A stretch of 64,000 nucleotides of DNA, taken from positions 30,555,140-30,619,139 of the forward strand of contig CM037888.1 in assembly GCA_021292165.1 (NCBI GenBank), written 5' to 3'. This document shows positions 62,364-64,000 of this stretch, one piece after another. The stretch is from Shinisaurus crocodilurus (lineage: Eukaryota; Chordata; Lepidosauria; Squamata; Shinisauridae). Each line of letters begins with the position of its first letter. The stretch's first letter is position 1. A model generated the notes under the pieces. That model was not told the origin of the DNA. It made no database searches and saw only the letters and a program-made list of their open reading frames with translations. The position numbers and the translations under genes were made by a program.

Positions 62364-63169
62364 AAAAGACTACAAACAAACAATCAAACAAGAGTGGCAG
62401 AATAAAACAACTTCATTGCTAGAGCACAATAGCAGAGCACCTTAAAACAAAACCAATGCAGAAACACAGAAAGCTCACAGCATTTCCAGTGAAACAACAG
62501 CAGGACAACTACATTAACACAACCACTGGCAAAGCAGATTAAAACGGGGCTGGCAAACATCTCGTTCAAAGGCCTTGCTAGAACAAAAGGTCTTCACTAG
62601 CCAGCAGCAGGACATGAGCGAGCGGACAAGACAAGCCTCCCTCGGGAAGGAGCGCGCCTGAACCCGTGTACAGCTACCGAGGGGATCCCTCGGCGCATGA
62701 GTCAATATGGAAAGCGTTCCTTGAGGGCAGAAAGTCTGAAAACCACTGGTTTAAAAGTTGTAAAAGAAAGAATGAAAGTGTAAGGTTAGGGATATTACTA
62801 CTAATCCTGACCTATGAAATATACAAGAACCAAAGAGTCAAGGATGAGGAATCAAAGGTAAAAATATGGTTCCTTCAATATACAATGAATATTCAAAAAT
62901 AGGCACTGTATTAAATTTAAAACATGTATTACATAGATTTTTATATTACAAGTTAATAAACACGATATATAGCAATGCAATGTGTAAAATAAATAAATAA
63001 TATACCCTTGAAAAGGCAAAACATGTACAAGCCCCGTTGGCTCAATCTTATAACAACAACTTTTGGCAAACCCCAGAGCTCTTGACTGACAATGAAGTAT
63101 TTTTTTAGATGTTGTTGTTTAAACTTCATGAACTGGGTCACCCTGACATTATCGGATTCTTCCTTTCTT

Positions 63170-63222
63170 TTTCAAAAAGCCAAACACGTTTCGGCACAAA
63201 TGGCCTTCCTCAGCGGCAAGTT
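63170..63222 (-). ncRNA. hammerhead-ribozyme-like core of a retroelement
   Basis: On the minus strand CTGAGGA (63212-63206, fits CUGANGA) is followed by AGGCCATTTGTGCC (short GGC/GCC stem II with loop) and GAAA (63191-63188), then CGTGTTTGGC. This order is the hammerhead catalytic core and resembles the CTGAGGAAGGCC...CCGAAACG signature seen at the ends of Penelope-like and some other retroelements. Stems I and III cannot be closed convincingly, so self-cleavage is doubtful. Confidence 0.4.
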
Positions 63223-63351
63223 CGCTCCCAATAGATCCACTTATATAATATTACTGTGTGACAGCACTTCACTGCCCACTCCTGGAGGGGTGCAAATTGG
63301 GGCCGACTCGTTAGATTCAAGTTGTTGTTATTCTTGTTGTAGTGTTTAACA

Positions 63352-63486
63352 CAGTGTTCTCCAACCTTGGGTCCCCAGATGTTTTTGGCCTACAACTCCC
63401 AGCATGCCCCAGCCAGCGTAGCTGGCTGGGGCATGCTGGGAGTTGTAGGCCAAAAACATCTGGGGACCCAAGGTTGGAGAACACTG
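63352..63486. mobile_element. palindromic hAT MITE, CAGTGTTCTCC subfamily
   Basis: Full palindrome, but flanks GTTTAACA and GCATGAGA do not match, so either the duplication was lost or the copy sits at a rearrangement breakpoint. Confidence 0.9.
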
Positions 63487-64000
63487 GCATGAGAAGTCTG
63501 GAAGCATCCTCCTCTCACTGCACCTGCACAAACTTGGCCACCTTGACTTTTCTGACAAATTTATGCAAATTTGAGCAATTGCGCAAAGTTATGCAAATTG
63601 CACAAATTTATACAATGTGCAGAACAGAGGCCCACATTTTGCACAAGTTTCCCCAGCTTTTTTTTTTATTTTTTTTAAAAAAGAAATTACACATATCACG
63701 GCCCGTTTTAAAAACGGAAGTCCACGTGCTGGCTCGACTCGTGTCAGATCGAGTTGGTGCCATTGCAGGGCTGATGATACAGAAGTCGTGGGGCCAAGTT
63801 GAGAATATCCGTTGGATTTCCACCCCCCCTATCGGATTCCTCACACACCCCTAGATTTCCCAGCATCATTGGAGCAGCTCTTGGTGAAGGGAGCTGTTGG
63901 CCTAATCCTTGCTGCTTTGTGGAACCACCCAGATAAACAGCCAGGGAGGCGGGGTTCTGCAGCTCATCTACCCGGTCCAAAACCTTTTCTTCGATACTAC

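Noticed and set aside
63744..63980. Minus-strand open frame at the right edge as an upstream IGDCC4 exon
   Set aside because: The translation has no Ig or signal-peptide features and no clear phase-1 splice pair; left unassigned.

Overview
This is a vertebrate nuclear window, almost certainly from a squamate reptile (a lizard, species not resolvable). The evidence is spliced vertebrate genes with canonical GT/AG junctions, one CpG island, and a dense load of lizard-type repeats: Sauria-type tRNA SINEs, CR1 and L2 LINE pieces, many palindromic hAT-like MITEs and long simple repeats. There is no operon, CRISPR array or prokaryotic signal.

Only two protein genes are supported, both on the minus strand. 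From the right edge leftwards, 16 consecutive coding exons (53443 down to 17165) encode the C-terminal ~1060 residues of IGDCC4 (NOPE), a DCC/neogenin-family cell-surface receptor: Ig3, Ig4, five fibronectin type III (FN3) domains, one transmembrane helix and the cytoplasmic tail. The signal peptide, Ig1 and Ig2 must lie past position 64000. All splice phases join without a break. About 13 kb further downstream a CpG island (about 3250-5150) carries the signal-peptide exon of a second minus-strand gene (3564-3633). Its position, strand, signal peptide and phase-1 donor fit IGDCC3 (PUNC), the known downstream neighbour of IGDCC4 in vertebrates; the rest of that gene lies left of position 1.

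Layout: 1-3563 IGDCC3 intron 1; 3564-about 4000 IGDCC3 exon 1 and 5'UTR in the CpG island; about 5150-15900 intergenic, repeat-rich; 15900-17164 probable IGDCC4 3'UTR; 17165-53443 IGDCC4 exons and introns; 53444-64000 one IGDCC4 intron of more than 10.5 kb (no Ig2 exon recognised).

The most interesting non-coding content is a four-copy composite SINE with a 5S-rRNA-like head and a CR1 tail, a family of near-perfect palindromic MITEs with 8-bp target duplications that sit close to several IGDCC4 exons, a ~500-bp insertion that is mostly one giant hairpin flanked by a 15-bp duplication, a 128-bp inverted repeat differing at one base, and several readable nested insertions. Repeat family names are by eye, not by database search.
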